From contig NZ_JAGPYN010000011.1 in assembly GCF_018069805.1 (NCBI RefSeq), positions 62,001-126,000 on the forward strand: a stretch of 64,000 nucleotides of DNA, written 5' to 3'. A program made the translations under genes and the position numbers. The stretch is from Pseudoalteromonas ostreae. Lineage in GTDB: Bacteria > Pseudomonadota > Gammaproteobacteria > Enterobacterales > Alteromonadaceae. Of this stretch, positions 28,012-36,649 are shown piece after piece; the first letter of the stretch is position 1, and each line of letters starts with the position of its first letter. Below the pieces are notes generated by a model that ran no database searches, was not told the DNA's origin, and saw nothing but the letters and a program-made list of their open reading frames with translations.

Positions 28012-28902
28012 TTATTTGATGAGTTCTTTCACACGTTTTGTAAATTCTTCACCAAGTAAATTTGATTGCATTGCATACTCTACGTTTGCAAGCATGTAGC
28101 CTAGTTTTGAGCCGCAGTCGTGTGATTTGCCTTTTAGGTGATACGCTTCAATTGTCTCAAGATGACGTAACTGCAGTAATGCATCAGTTAATTGAATTTC
28201 ACCGCCAGCACCTGGAGGGGTAAACTCTAATAAACCCCAAATAGCAGGTGATACAACGTAGCGCCCTGTTATTGCTAAATTACTTGGTGCGCCGTCATTG
28301 TCCGGCTTTTCAACCATGTTAGTAATGACAGCATTTTCACCTGGTTGTATTTTTTTACCTGCAAGATCGACCACACCATAATTATGCACTTGCTCGTGAG
28401 GTACAGGCTCAACCATAATTTGATTGTGTTGAGTGCGCTCAAATTGTGCGATCATTTGTGCTAAATTATCAACCCTAAGGTCTGACTTGTATTGGTCAAT
28501 AATTACATCAGGTAATAAAATAGCGAATGGGTTATCGCCAATAATTGGGCGAGTTTCAAGGATAGCGTGCCCTAAGCCTAACGGCGCCGATTGACGGACC
28601 GAAATAATGCTAACTTCTCTTGGGATTATTGAACGAACCTCTTCTAACAAACTTCGCTTTACGCGAGCTTCTAATGTGGCTTCTAGCTCAAAACTAATAT
28701 CAAAATGGTTTTCTATGGCATTTTTTGAGGCATGAGTAACCAGTATAATTTCTTTAATACCGGCTTTAACCGCTTCGTTAACAACATATTGAATGAGGGG
28801 TTTGTCGACGAGAGGAAGCATTTCCTTTGGCGTTGCTTTGGTAGCAGGCAACATACGCGTCCCTAAACCTGCCACAGGAAGGACTGCTTTTAATACTTTC
28901 AC
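28012..28902 (-). CDS. galU: UTP-glucose-1-phosphate uridylyltransferase
   Basis: A 296-residue nucleotidyltransferase making UDP-glucose. Signature motifs: [21 protein letters not shown] at the N-terminus, [16 protein letters not shown], and [20 protein letters not shown]. First gene of the glycan-specific operon, behind a good sigma-70-like promoter at 29010-29037. It could be a locus copy in addition to a housekeeping galU elsewhere; that cannot be judged from this window. Confidence 0.95.
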   Translation of the reverse strand: MKVLKAVLPVAGLGTRMLPATKATPKEMLPLVDKPLIQYVVNEAVKAGIKEIILVTHASKNAIENHFDISFELEATLEARVKRSLLEEVRSIIPREVSIISVRQSAPLGLGHAILETRPIIGDNPFAILLPDVIIDQYKSDLRVDNLAQMIAQFERTQHNQIMVEPVPHEQVHNYGVVDLAGKKIQPGENAVITNMVEKPDNDGAPSNLAITGRYVVSPAIWGLLEFTPPGAGGEIQLTDALLQLRHLETIEAYHLKGKSHDCGSKLGYMLANVEYAMQSNLLGEEFTKRVKELIK

Positions 28903-29009
28903 TTCAACTCCTTTTAACGTTACTTTTTTTGGTTGTTCCGTAATTACTTTCCGATATTCTCGCCAAATTCAGCGGAGTTTTTGAAGTACTACAATCCATA
29001 TGGGCGGGC

Positions 29010-29037
29010 ATTATACACAACACATGCAATCGCTCAA
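29010..29037 (-). promoter_or_regulatory. Predicted sigma-70 promoter of galU-ugd operon
   Basis: On the minus strand TTGAGC (29032-29037) and a perfect TATAAT (29010-29015) are separated by 16 bases. The site lies about 110 bases upstream of the galU start and is divergent from lapG. Confidence 0.55.
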
Positions 29038-29134
29038 TATAAAAAGCAGTCTTTTTGATTGTTTTATGTTGCGTAATTGCTAACCCGCTAAACTGTGCTT
29101 TTTTTATAACCTATCATTTTAGTTTCAATGAGAA

Positions 29135-29140
29135 TATAAT
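29135..29140 (+). promoter_or_regulatory. Predicted -10 element for lapG-lapD
   Basis: A perfect TATAAT on the plus strand, 22 bases before the lapG start codon. No good -35 is visible at 17 bases, so an activator or a different start may be involved. The close spacing would leave a short leader. Confidence 0.35.
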
Positions 29141-29161
29141 TACCGCGTTAACTTTTTATGG

Positions 29162-29869
29162 ATGGGCTTTGTGCGCGTAGGATTTTGCATCATTATATTA
29201 GTGTCTTTTTTTGCTTGTGCACAAGACATGCTTTTGCATTTGCGTAATAGCGATATAATAAGCCGTGCTAAACAATTTTATGGTGATGCTGGCCATCAAC
29301 GAATAAAAACATGGCTAAATTTTATTGACGACTCAGCAGGTAAAAGTGAGTGGCAAAAAATTCATTTAGTTAATGATTTTTTTAATAAGCACATAAAGTA
29401 CAAAACCGATGAGGACCTTTGGCAAAAAACAGATTACTGGGCCACGCCACTAGAAAGCTTAGGCGTAGGTATGGGTGACTGCGAGGACTATGTTATTGCA
29501 AAATATTTTACATTAATTGCCTTAGGTATCCCAGAAGATAAAATTCGGTTTATGTATGTGCGCCAGCGTACGGTTAATCAGCCACATATGGTACTTATAT
29601 ATTTTGAACAACCCAATCAGATACCGCTTGTGCTCGATAATTTTAATACAAAACTAGTGCCTGCAAGCAATCGCGGTGATTTAAAGCCAATATATAGTTT
29701 TAACGGCCAAGGTTTGTGGTTGGCAAAATCTAGAGGTTTGGGAAATAAAGTTAAAAATAGTCGTGGTGTCTCTGCTTGGAATACTATGCTTGAGCGAATT
29801 GAACAAGGTGAGCTTGCGCCCGCCAACGGTAACAATAAAGGAACTGGTAGTTATGTCTCGAATTTTTAA
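29162..29869 (+). CDS. lapG: LapG-like periplasmic cysteine protease (bacterial transglutaminase-like)
   Basis: A 235-residue protein with an N-terminal export signal (residues 1-20, VGFCIIILVSFFACAQD). A BTLCP domain follows, with the catalytic triad visible as Cys107 (GMGDCEDYV), His142 (VNQPHMVLIYF) and Asp159 (VLDNFN). This matches the spacing of LapG proteases. Family knowledge: LapG cleaves surface adhesins near their N-terminus, releasing them, and is held inactive by LapD when c-di-GMP is high. lapD follows with a 17-base overlap. No LapA-type giant adhesin is in the window; the gene after lapD encodes a small secreted protein with a TAAG site. Confidence 0.9.
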   Translation: MGFVRVGFCIIILVSFFACAQDMLLHLRNSDIISRAKQFYGDAGHQRIKTWLNFIDDSAGKSEWQKIHLVNDFFNKHIKYKTDEDLWQKTDYWATPLESLGVGMGDCEDYVIAKYFTLIALGIPEDKIRFMYVRQRTVNQPHMVLIYFEQPNQIPLVLDNFNTKLVPASNRGDLKPIYSFNGQGLWLAKSRGLGNKVKNSRGVSAWNTMLERIEQGELAPANGNNKGTGSYVSNF

Positions 29870-31859
29870 ATATGGATTGAGTTTAAAGACCCAAGTATAT
29901 AGCTTGATCATTTTAATTTCGGTAATTTCGTTTTGTGTACGTGTAATTATCGACGTAGATACAACCCGAAATTATCTGCAAACGCAAATGGCCAGCCATG
30001 CGCAGGACACTGCCACCAGTTTAGGGCTTTCTATATCACCCTATCTAGAAGACGATAGCCTAATGATTGCAGAGACAATGACAACTGCTATTTTTGACTC
30101 AGGTTATTATAGTGAAATTAAATTTACCGATGTACACAACAATGTGGTGTTTGAGTTACACAACCCAAAACGCGTTGAATCGGTCCCTAATTGGTTTATT
30201 AATGCTATTGAACTTAGTGCACCTACTATGCATTCTGAAATAAACAACGGCTGGATAATTGCTGGTACACTCGATGTAACCAGCCATACAGGACAATCTT
30301 ATTTAACTTTGTGGCAGCACACATTACGCAGCTTATATAGCTCGTTTTTATTGTTAGCAACCTCTTTGGTTATTGCGTTTTTAATATTACGCGCGGTCTT
30401 TAGGCCGTTAAAAGTTGTAGAAAATCAAGCTACGTTAGTAACTCGTAAACGCTTTACTTTAAATAAAGAAATACCGGTAGCTCGTGAACTACGCACCGTT
30501 ACTCAAGCCATAAATAATATGGTTATAAACTTACAAAGTACCTTTGACTCACTAACTAAACAAACTCAAGCACTCACCGAAGAAGTATATATAGATTCAT
30601 TAACTGGGCTCGGTAACCGCAAGTCGTTTGAAAACCACTTTAATTCTGTTGTTAATAATATTTCAGACGATGCGCCAATTACCGCTATGATGCTTACCCT
30701 GCCTTCATTGAATAATATAAACCAAATTGTGAGCTATCAAGATGGCGATCAGTATGTGCTTGATGCGACAAAGTTACTAAGACACCTTGCTGGCGAATTA
30801 CCAAACTCAACAGTATTCAAACTTAACGGGGGGACGTTTGTGCTACTGGCCCCATATGACGTTTTATTCTTAAATAAAGCACGCCTTGAACTTCTTGAAA
30901 AATTAAGCCAAAAAGAAAACAGCTTACATATAAATGGTTACGCCAATTTAGCATTGGTTGGTGTTGAACAAGGCACAAGTGTAGGTGAGGTCCTATCGCT
31001 ACTTGATACAGGCTGTACAATAGGCAAAGACACCACCCTAAGCAGTAATGATAAAGAATCGCTATTTAGCGTTAATCAATGGCGTACACTGATTAAGTCG
31101 ATTATAAATGCTGGTGAAGTCAGCTTTTCAATACAGCCAGTAAAGCAAGCCAATACAACGAAGTCTCAATGTTACTTTGAAGTATTTGCGCACTTCATTC
31201 ATGATGGCGAGAAAGTAAATAACGGTCACTTATTCGCAATGGCCGAAAAGTTAAACTTAACCGAAGAACTCGATAAAAAGATTATCCGTAGTTTTGTGGA
31301 TATAAAAGAGCAATACCCAAATGAGGTATTTGCACTAAACATTAGCAAAGCATCTTTATATTCGACTGACTTTATAGAGTGGCTTACTCTTTATTCGTAC
31401 ACTAAACCCGTTATAAAAACTAACTTGCTGTTTGAGCTTCACGAAATAAGTTTGCTATATAATGTACATGTGGCGTCGTTACATATAGATGCAATTAAAG
31501 AGCTGGGTATTAATGTCTGTATTGAACACTTTGGCACTAGCTTGACGTCGTTTAGGTACTTACAAGGCCTTGATATTGAATACGTTAAAATTGATGGTAG
31601 CTATATTCAAGATTTAGTAACCAATCCGCAAAGCCAATTTTATATTCAAACGGTTAACAATATTTGCCATGGTTTTGGCATTAAAGTTTTAGCCTGTTTA
31701 ATTGAAAAAACAGAGACTTTAGAAATTCTTGAATACTTAGGGTGTGATGGTGTTCAAGGCAATTTGATACAAGCACCATCAAAAATTATTAAGTCTAATA
31801 CAAATGGCGTAAATAAAGAGTTTACTTTTTGCATCGATGCGCTAATATTTTGCAATTAG
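29853..31859 (+). CDS. lapD: LapD-like c-di-GMP receptor (degenerate GGDEF-EAL)
   Basis: A 668-residue inner-membrane protein. The start at 29853 (MSRIFKYGLSLKTQVYSL) is preferred over in-frame codons inside lapG. Layout: membrane segment about 10-32, LapD/MoxY-type periplasmic domain to about 160, second membrane segment about 165-190, HAMP, degenerate GGDEF domain (SLTGLGNRK near 250; LNGGTFVLL near 322 in place of GGDEF), and degenerate EAL domain (FEVFAHF in place of EAL near 440; EHFGTS in place of DDFGT near 558). Lost catalytic residues fit a receptor, not an enzyme. It would sequester LapG in the periplasm when c-di-GMP is bound. Confidence 0.9.
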   Translation: MSRIFKYGLSLKTQVYSLIILISVISFCVRVIIDVDTTRNYLQTQMASHAQDTATSLGLSISPYLEDDSLMIAETMTTAIFDSGYYSEIKFTDVHNNVVFELHNPKRVESVPNWFINAIELSAPTMHSEINNGWIIAGTLDVTSHTGQSYLTLWQHTLRSLYSSFLLLATSLVIAFLILRAVFRPLKVVENQATLVTRKRFTLNKEIPVARELRTVTQAINNMVINLQSTFDSLTKQTQALTEEVYIDSLTGLGNRKSFENHFNSVVNNISDDAPITAMMLTLPSLNNINQIVSYQDGDQYVLDATKLLRHLAGELPNSTVFKLNGGTFVLLAPYDVLFLNKARLELLEKLSQKENSLHINGYANLALVGVEQGTSVGEVLSLLDTGCTIGKDTTLSSNDKESLFSVNQWRTLIKSIINAGEVSFSIQPVKQANTTKSQCYFEVFAHFIHDGEKVNNGHLFAMAEKLNLTEELDKKIIRSFVDIKEQYPNEVFALNISKASLYSTDFIEWLTLYSYTKPVIKTNLLFELHEISLLYNVHVASLHIDAIKELGINVCIEHFGTSLTSFRYLQGLDIEYVKIDGSYIQDLVTNPQSQFYIQTVNNICHGFGIKVLACLIEKTETLEILEYLGCDGVQGNLIQAPSKIIKSNTNGVNKEFTFCIDALIFCN

Positions 31860-31880
31860 TACTCAATCAAGGGATGAGAA

Positions 31881-32426
31881 ATGAAAAAATTACTTTTAGC
31901 TGGCTTAGTCGCTAGCGCAACTGCTCTTACTGCTTTTCCAAGCTATGCACAAACGGACAATGTTACTGTGGCTCAAGAGGAGAGCATAAATGGCATTATT
32001 GACATTCTTAACAACGTGACGACTGATACTTCATCTGAGCAATTACGCAAAGACTTAGTAGAAGAAATTAAACGTATTTGTGAAAATGAAGGAAAAGTTA
32101 AGCTAGACGAAAAACTACTTAATGGTGCATGTGGCGCTGCAGACATTGATGCAATGATCACAGCTGTTGTTGCTAATTTTAGCGCAGACAACCCGTTAAT
32201 CCCTGACTTTTTAGCTGCACTTTCAGATACTGATATCGACTCTGATACAATCACTCTTGCTGCAATTACTGCAGGTATTGATCCTACAATAGCTTCTGAA
32301 GCAACAGCTGCAGGCTCTGGTGCAGGCCCAGCTACTCCAGTAGTCGTTACCTTACCAACACTACCAATACCTTCTGGTGCTGGCGGTACTGGTGGTGATA
32401 CTGGTATTTCTGAAGTCGCTAACTAG
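31881..32426 (+). CDS. Small secreted protein with a TAAG site, downstream of lapGD; function unknown
   Basis: A 181-residue protein with a clear Sec signal peptide (residues 1-23, ending PSYAQ). The middle part (about 30-130) is acidic and helical with two Cys (67 and 84). The C-terminal tail is rich in Ala, Gly, Pro and Thr. Residues 142-145 are TAAG, the tetrapeptide cut by LapG in Pseudomonas LapA, here in a flexible-looking stretch (SEATAAGSGAG). I do not recognise the family; there are no RTX repeats or retention-plug signature. It starts 21 bases after lapD and ends before a terminator, so it is the third gene of the lapG-lapD transcript. A LapG substrate is a hypothesis, not a call. 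Confidence 0.7.
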   Translation: MKKLLLAGLVASATALTAFPSYAQTDNVTVAQEESINGIIDILNNVTTDTSSEQLRKDLVEEIKRICENEGKVKLDEKLLNGACGAADIDAMITAVVANFSADNPLIPDFLAALSDTDIDSDTITLAAITAGIDPTIASEATAAGSGAGPATPVVVTLPTLPIPSGAGGTGGDTGISEVAN

Positions 32427-32447
32427 TTTCTAGTTAATAGTATATAC

Positions 32448-32472
32448 AAACGCAGCACATAGCTGCGTTTTT
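32448..32472 (+). terminator. Rho-independent terminator after the lapGD transcript
   Basis: AAACGCAGC (32448-32456), a five-base loop, then GCTGCGTTT (32462-32470) running into T residues. It ends the lapG-lapD-secreted protein unit 15 bases before the next start codon. Confidence 0.85.
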
Positions 32473-32487
32473 ACTTTTGAGTTTATT

Positions 32488-33813
32488 TTGAATCCTTTTA
32501 TATTTTTTTGTATTTGCCTGATCCTATTTTTACTTCCCCTTCCCTTAGGTAGTTACAGACCTTGGGCAATTTTAGCCATTGGTATTTTCACTAGCTTTAC
32601 TTTTATTGCTCACCTTACGCACAGTGTTTTAAATAATAACCAGTCACTATTTCCGCCCCGTTATACGTGGCCTATATTCGTTGCTTTAAGCATGGTTATT
32701 TTAGTATGTAGCGTACAGCTGTTTAGCGTTAGTGTTGACCCCTTTCAAACCAAACAAATGTTATTAAAAACGAGCTTTTTACTAATGTTGAGCTGGTTAA
32801 TATTTAATTACTGTAATAGCGCAGAGCGAATTAAGAAGCTAATTTACGCTGTAATTTGTGCAGGTGTATTTCAGGCTTTATATGCTAGTTACTTAAACTT
32901 ATCGCCCGATATTGTGAGTCCTTTATTTGGATACGGACATACTGACCGTGCAATTGGCACCTTTACCTACCCTAACTTTTTAGCTAACTACTTAGCTTTA
33001 TGTTTATGTTTAGGCATAGGTGTATTAATCAGCGAATTAAAGCGCACAAATAATGGCTATCAGCCCACTTTTAAACAAACACTGCGCGCCTGGGTTGAAG
33101 TATTGTTAAGCTCTAAAATAATTTTACGTATTTCATTAATTATTATTATTGTGGCGCTTATATTAACTCGCAGTCGTATGGGTAACTCGGCGTTTTTTAT
33201 TGCTCTGATAATAGTGAGCTTACTAGCGCTATTTTTTTATAAGCAAAAACCTAAAGCATTTAAACTACTTATTGTGAGCTTTTTTATAATTGATTTGATC
33301 ATCATTGGTGCCATTTTTGATGTAGAAAAAGTAAAGCAACGTATTAGCGAAACCAGTTTACAATCGGAAACTCGCGATGAAGTCGTCCGAGACTCAATTC
33401 CGCTTATTCTAGATAACTCTATACTGGGCTCTGGCGGAGGTACTTTTTATACCGCGTTTCCAGCGTATCAATCTGAGCCCTACTCTGGGTATTACGATAA
33501 CGCGCATAATGATTACGTTCAATTTGCGGTTGAGCTGGGTATTCCGGTTACGGTGTTATTAGGATTGCTGATACTTTATTGTTTGTGGTTGTGTTTTAAT
33601 ACCATGCGAACTCGTAAAACAGCACTTTATCAAGGCGTAGCCTTTGGTTGTGCTACAGCTATTGTGGCAATGATGCTGCATTCTTCGGTTGATTATTCAT
33701 TACAGGCTGGCGCAAATTCGATGTTATTTATAGTGGTATTATGTTTAGCTATATTAACTAATCAATTACCCGCCCCTAAACGGCTTAAAAAACACCGTAG
33801 TGAATATAGTTGA
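32488..33813 (+). CDS. O-antigen ligase/polymerase-family membrane protein (second Wzy-like)
   Basis: A 441-residue protein with about 11 membrane segments. The N-terminal LLPLPLGSYRPWAI and the periplasmic loop (GSGGGTFYTAFPAYQ, YYDNAHNDYVQFAVELG) are characteristic of the Wzy_C/O-antigen ligase family common in exopolysaccharide loci. The start is TTG at 32488; no nearby ATG would keep the conserved N-terminus. Separated from lapGD by a terminator, so it needs read-through or its own promoter. With the minus-strand polymerase the locus holds two such proteins; one may polymerise and the other ligate or act on another glycan. Confidence 0.85.
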   Translation: MNPFIFFCICLILFLLPLPLGSYRPWAILAIGIFTSFTFIAHLTHSVLNNNQSLFPPRYTWPIFVALSMVILVCSVQLFSVSVDPFQTKQMLLKTSFLLMLSWLIFNYCNSAERIKKLIYAVICAGVFQALYASYLNLSPDIVSPLFGYGHTDRAIGTFTYPNFLANYLALCLCLGIGVLISELKRTNNGYQPTFKQTLRAWVEVLLSSKIILRISLIIIIVALILTRSRMGNSAFFIALIIVSLLALFFYKQKPKAFKLLIVSFFIIDLIIIGAIFDVEKVKQRISETSLQSETRDEVVRDSIPLILDNSILGSGGGTFYTAFPAYQSEPYSGYYDNAHNDYVQFAVELGIPVTVLLGLLILYCLWLCFNTMRTRKTALYQGVAFGCATAIVAMMLHSSVDYSLQAGANSMLFIVVLCLAILTNQLPAPKRLKKHRSEYS

Positions 33814-33837
33814 TACCTTGATATATAAAACAAATAC

Positions 33838-33960
33838 GACATAGTGACGCTGCACTTTTAGAGGCTGTGGTTTAGTTTGTATCAGCAATTTTATATCACG
33901 TGAGAGTAGCAATAATTCATAACGCGGGGTAAACCCGCTGCTACGATTTCAAAATAATAC
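33838..33960. repeat. Possible interspersed intergenic element at the right edge of the EPS locus
   Basis: The non-coding stretch between the polymerase and phoD contains a GCGGG-gtaaa-CCCGC hairpin (about 33925-33939) followed by TGCTACG. It looks like a REP-type element that I would expect elsewhere in such genomes; only one copy is in this window, so this is unproven. Confidence 0.25.
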
Positions 33961-33997
33961 CAACCTGATACTTATCCATCTAAAGCCTATTTTTAAT

Positions 33998-35851
33998 TTA
34001 TTGCTTTACTAAATCAAATTCGGTGGTGTGGCCATCGCCATGTATCAGCTTGTAACAAGCTAAATTTCCGGCCTCAAGAGTGATCAAGCTAATTGCTGAG
34101 TCACTCACTAAATATTTTTGGCTGTCGTCCTTTGTTTGGTGCTTATCAACCTCCATATGCCAACGTTTAGTGAAAAAGTTTAACGGGCTTTTAGGAGCAT
34201 ATAAAATCGAATCAAGCTTATCAAGAATATTAATTAACTTACGTGGAAACTCATTTTTTATGCCACTGGCTGTTAATTGCCAAATGCGGTTTGGATGCTT
34301 ACCAAAACGTTTCTGTACTGAAAAACAGAATGAATAATGTACATCGCCCGATAAAATAAGCGTTTCTTTGGGGGTATCGTCACGGCGAAAAGTATCAAGT
34401 AACTTTTTGGCTGAGCCTTCATGAGCCATCCAGTTTTCAACATCGACCAGCAAGGGCTGAGCACACATATTAAATAGCGCTTGGATAGCTTCTATTGATT
34501 TCACCCCAAACACCGGCGCAGGCGACACTATGATCACTTGCTCATGGGTTAAGAGGCTGTTTTCAAGTTCAGTGAGGCGCTCCCAATCGAGCAAACCTGA
34601 GGGTTCATTAAAATTTTGTTCATTGCGCCAGCGGTGGGTACGTGTATCAAGCACCACTACTTTAGGCACAGTATTGAGCTCATAATGCCAATGATTAAAG
34701 TCCAATACTGTTTTATCAAACGCATTAAATTGCCATTGCTTTTGCTTGCTTAAACTAACTTTGAAATCATCGACTAACGCCGCAGTTTTAACCCCAGCAT
34801 CATTACCAAAGCCTTGCATCAACCAGTAACTGATCAAACCATTATTAACAATACGTCGGCTAACTGGATGTTGATAAATAACCTGCTCCCAGCCTGCGGT
34901 TAAGTTCCAATCATCGGTGACATCATGATCATCAAACATCATCAGTGTCGATACATTGGCAAATAATCGCTGAACCTCGTATAGTCCTTGACTAAATTCG
35001 ATTAACGCCTGTTTTTCATTTTCGAACAGTTGCTGACATTCCGCTGTTTTAGCTTGATAACTAATTGACGCTAAATCAATCAACGACCAAGCAACCGAGC
35101 TGAAATTTAGTAAATACAGCGCAATAAATTCTTCAAATGAGATTAAATGATTAGCTGCTTTTAAGCTGGAGAAATGCGGTTCGTCTTTTTTTAACCAATA
35201 GCCCACACCTATTTTATTACGCTGTTGCCATGGCACTTTAGGCAAAAATAAATGACGTTGATAAAGTTGCTCTGAGAGCTCCTCTGGCAATAGAATATCC
35301 AGTGGCAGCTCTTTGTAAATGCCCAATAACTCAATCAAACGATGGATTGCTATTAACATGGCTCCTGCCACATCATCGGCATACACCTGATCGCCCGACA
35401 GCAATAAAATATCAGCGCCGGCCTTACCATGAGTGCGCTGCTCAGCTTGCCACCGCTGTGCAGCAACTAGGCTATCTTGGGCTGGGTGATGTGGATTACG
35501 GCATGAGCCATGAAATATTTGCTCGAGAGTTTGTGGGATCACAAACTCTGGAGTTGCCTTGCCATCATAACAAAAATGACTGAGATCAACTTGCTGTTTA
35601 TCGTTATATAAGCGATAGCTAAGCAGTTCATCAGTAGGTAAGTTTTCATTAATCGATTTTAATACAATAAAATGCAAAAACAGCTGACTACCAAGCACAA
35701 TACTGTGATGTTCACTATAGGTATCAACGTTATCTAGCTCAATGCGGTATTGTGAAGGGATGCTGGTAGCAAATTGAAAGCACACCCCATTGGCGTCAGC
35801 ACGGCGCACCATTGGCCCCATTAGTAGCTCTGGGAGTGCGGCTGTGCTCAT
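33998..35851 (-). CDS. PhoD-like metallophosphatase
   Basis: A 617-residue PhoD-like phosphodiesterase/alkaline phosphatase. Metal-site motifs: LLLSGDQVYADDVAG near residue 150, MMFDDHDVTDDWNL near 310, and LILSGDVHYSFCF near 505. There is no signal peptide (start MSTAALPELLMGPMVRRAD), unlike secreted PhoD, so it is probably a cytoplasmic member of unknown substrate. Its last 33 codons are duplicated as a relic at 8788-8889, on the other side of the EPS locus. It lies 7 bases downstream of tatD, probably at the end of the fab-tatD gene string. Confidence 0.88.
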   Translation of the reverse strand: MSTAALPELLMGPMVRRADANGVCFQFATSIPSQYRIELDNVDTYSEHHSIVLGSQLFLHFIVLKSINENLPTDELLSYRLYNDKQQVDLSHFCYDGKATPEFVIPQTLEQIFHGSCRNPHHPAQDSLVAAQRWQAEQRTHGKAGADILLLSGDQVYADDVAGAMLIAIHRLIELLGIYKELPLDILLPEELSEQLYQRHLFLPKVPWQQRNKIGVGYWLKKDEPHFSSLKAANHLISFEEFIALYLLNFSSVAWSLIDLASISYQAKTAECQQLFENEKQALIEFSQGLYEVQRLFANVSTLMMFDDHDVTDDWNLTAGWEQVIYQHPVSRRIVNNGLISYWLMQGFGNDAGVKTAALVDDFKVSLSKQKQWQFNAFDKTVLDFNHWHYELNTVPKVVVLDTRTHRWRNEQNFNEPSGLLDWERLTELENSLLTHEQVIIVSPAPVFGVKSIEAIQALFNMCAQPLLVDVENWMAHEGSAKKLLDTFRRDDTPKETLILSGDVHYSFCFSVQKRFGKHPNRIWQLTASGIKNEFPRKLINILDKLDSILYAPKSPLNFFTKRWHMEVDKHQTKDDSQKYLVSDSAISLITLEAGNLACYKLIHGDGHTTEFDLVKQ

Positions 35852-35858
35852 ACGCTAC

Positions 35859-36638
35859 TTAACCTTTATCTACTAAATTAAATAGCGAATAAAAATTCGC
35901 CGTAGTGGCCTCGGCAAGCTCTTTATAACTAACACCTTTTAATTCTGCGATATAATACGCAACATCTTGTACATAGGCTGGTTGATTGGTTTTACCACGA
36001 TACGGTACTGGTGCGAGATAAGGCGAGTCTGTTTCGATTAATAATCGATCAAGGGGGATTTGTTTAACCACATCTTTAAGTTCAACTGCATTTTTAAAGG
36101 TCACAATGCCTGAAATAGAGATATAAAAACCCATATCAATGGCTTTTTTAGCCATATCCCAATCTTCGGTGAAACAGTGCAGTACCCCACCGCAATCTTC
36201 TGCTTTGTGCTCACGCATTAAACTAATGGTGTCGACACGGGCATCACGGGTATGAATAATAAGTGGCTTTTGTAATTCATTAGCCACCTCAATATGGCCC
36301 ACAAAGCTTGCTTGTTGCACGGCATGGGTGTCTTTCGAATAATAATAATCAAGCCCTGTTTCGCCAATTGCAACTACTTTATCCTGGCTTGCTAAATCAA
36401 TTAAGCGTTGTTTATCAAGCGCATCTTTTTGATCAAGCGGATGAACACCGCACGACGCTGATACGTCACGGTAACCCTTAATTTTTTCCAGCATACTCGG
36501 AAATTGATCAAGTGTGACACTGACACATAAAAAGTGTTCGACTTGCTTGGCTCGTGCACTATCAAGTACTTGATCTAAGTTTAAATCGAGTTTATCAAAA
36601 TCGAGTCGGTCTAAATGGCAATGAGAATCTACAATCAC
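35859..36638 (-). CDS. tatD: TatD-family metal-dependent hydrolase (YcfH type)
   Basis: A 259-residue TatD-family protein. Motifs: N-terminal metal site MIVDSHCHLDRL, VAIGETGLDYYY, PLIIHTRDA, GGVLHCFTEDWD and LLIETDSPYLAP. It is the YcfH-type homologue that follows holB/pilZ in gammaproteobacteria, a putative 3'-5' nuclease. It lies 11 bases downstream of the PilZ gene. Confidence 0.93.
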   Translation of the reverse strand: MIVDSHCHLDRLDFDKLDLNLDQVLDSARAKQVEHFLCVSVTLDQFPSMLEKIKGYRDVSASCGVHPLDQKDALDKQRLIDLASQDKVVAIGETGLDYYYSKDTHAVQQASFVGHIEVANELQKPLIIHTRDARVDTISLMREHKAEDCGGVLHCFTEDWDMAKKAIDMGFYISISGIVTFKNAVELKDVVKQIPLDRLLIETDSPYLAPVPYRGKTNQPAYVQDVAYYIAELKGVSYKELAEATTANFYSLFNLVDKG

Positions 36639-36649
36639 GTTACTGCTTT

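Noticed and set aside
36230..36237. TGTCGACA inside tatD as a further operator
   Set aside because: A single copy within a coding sequence far from any promoter; expected by chance in a window of this size.
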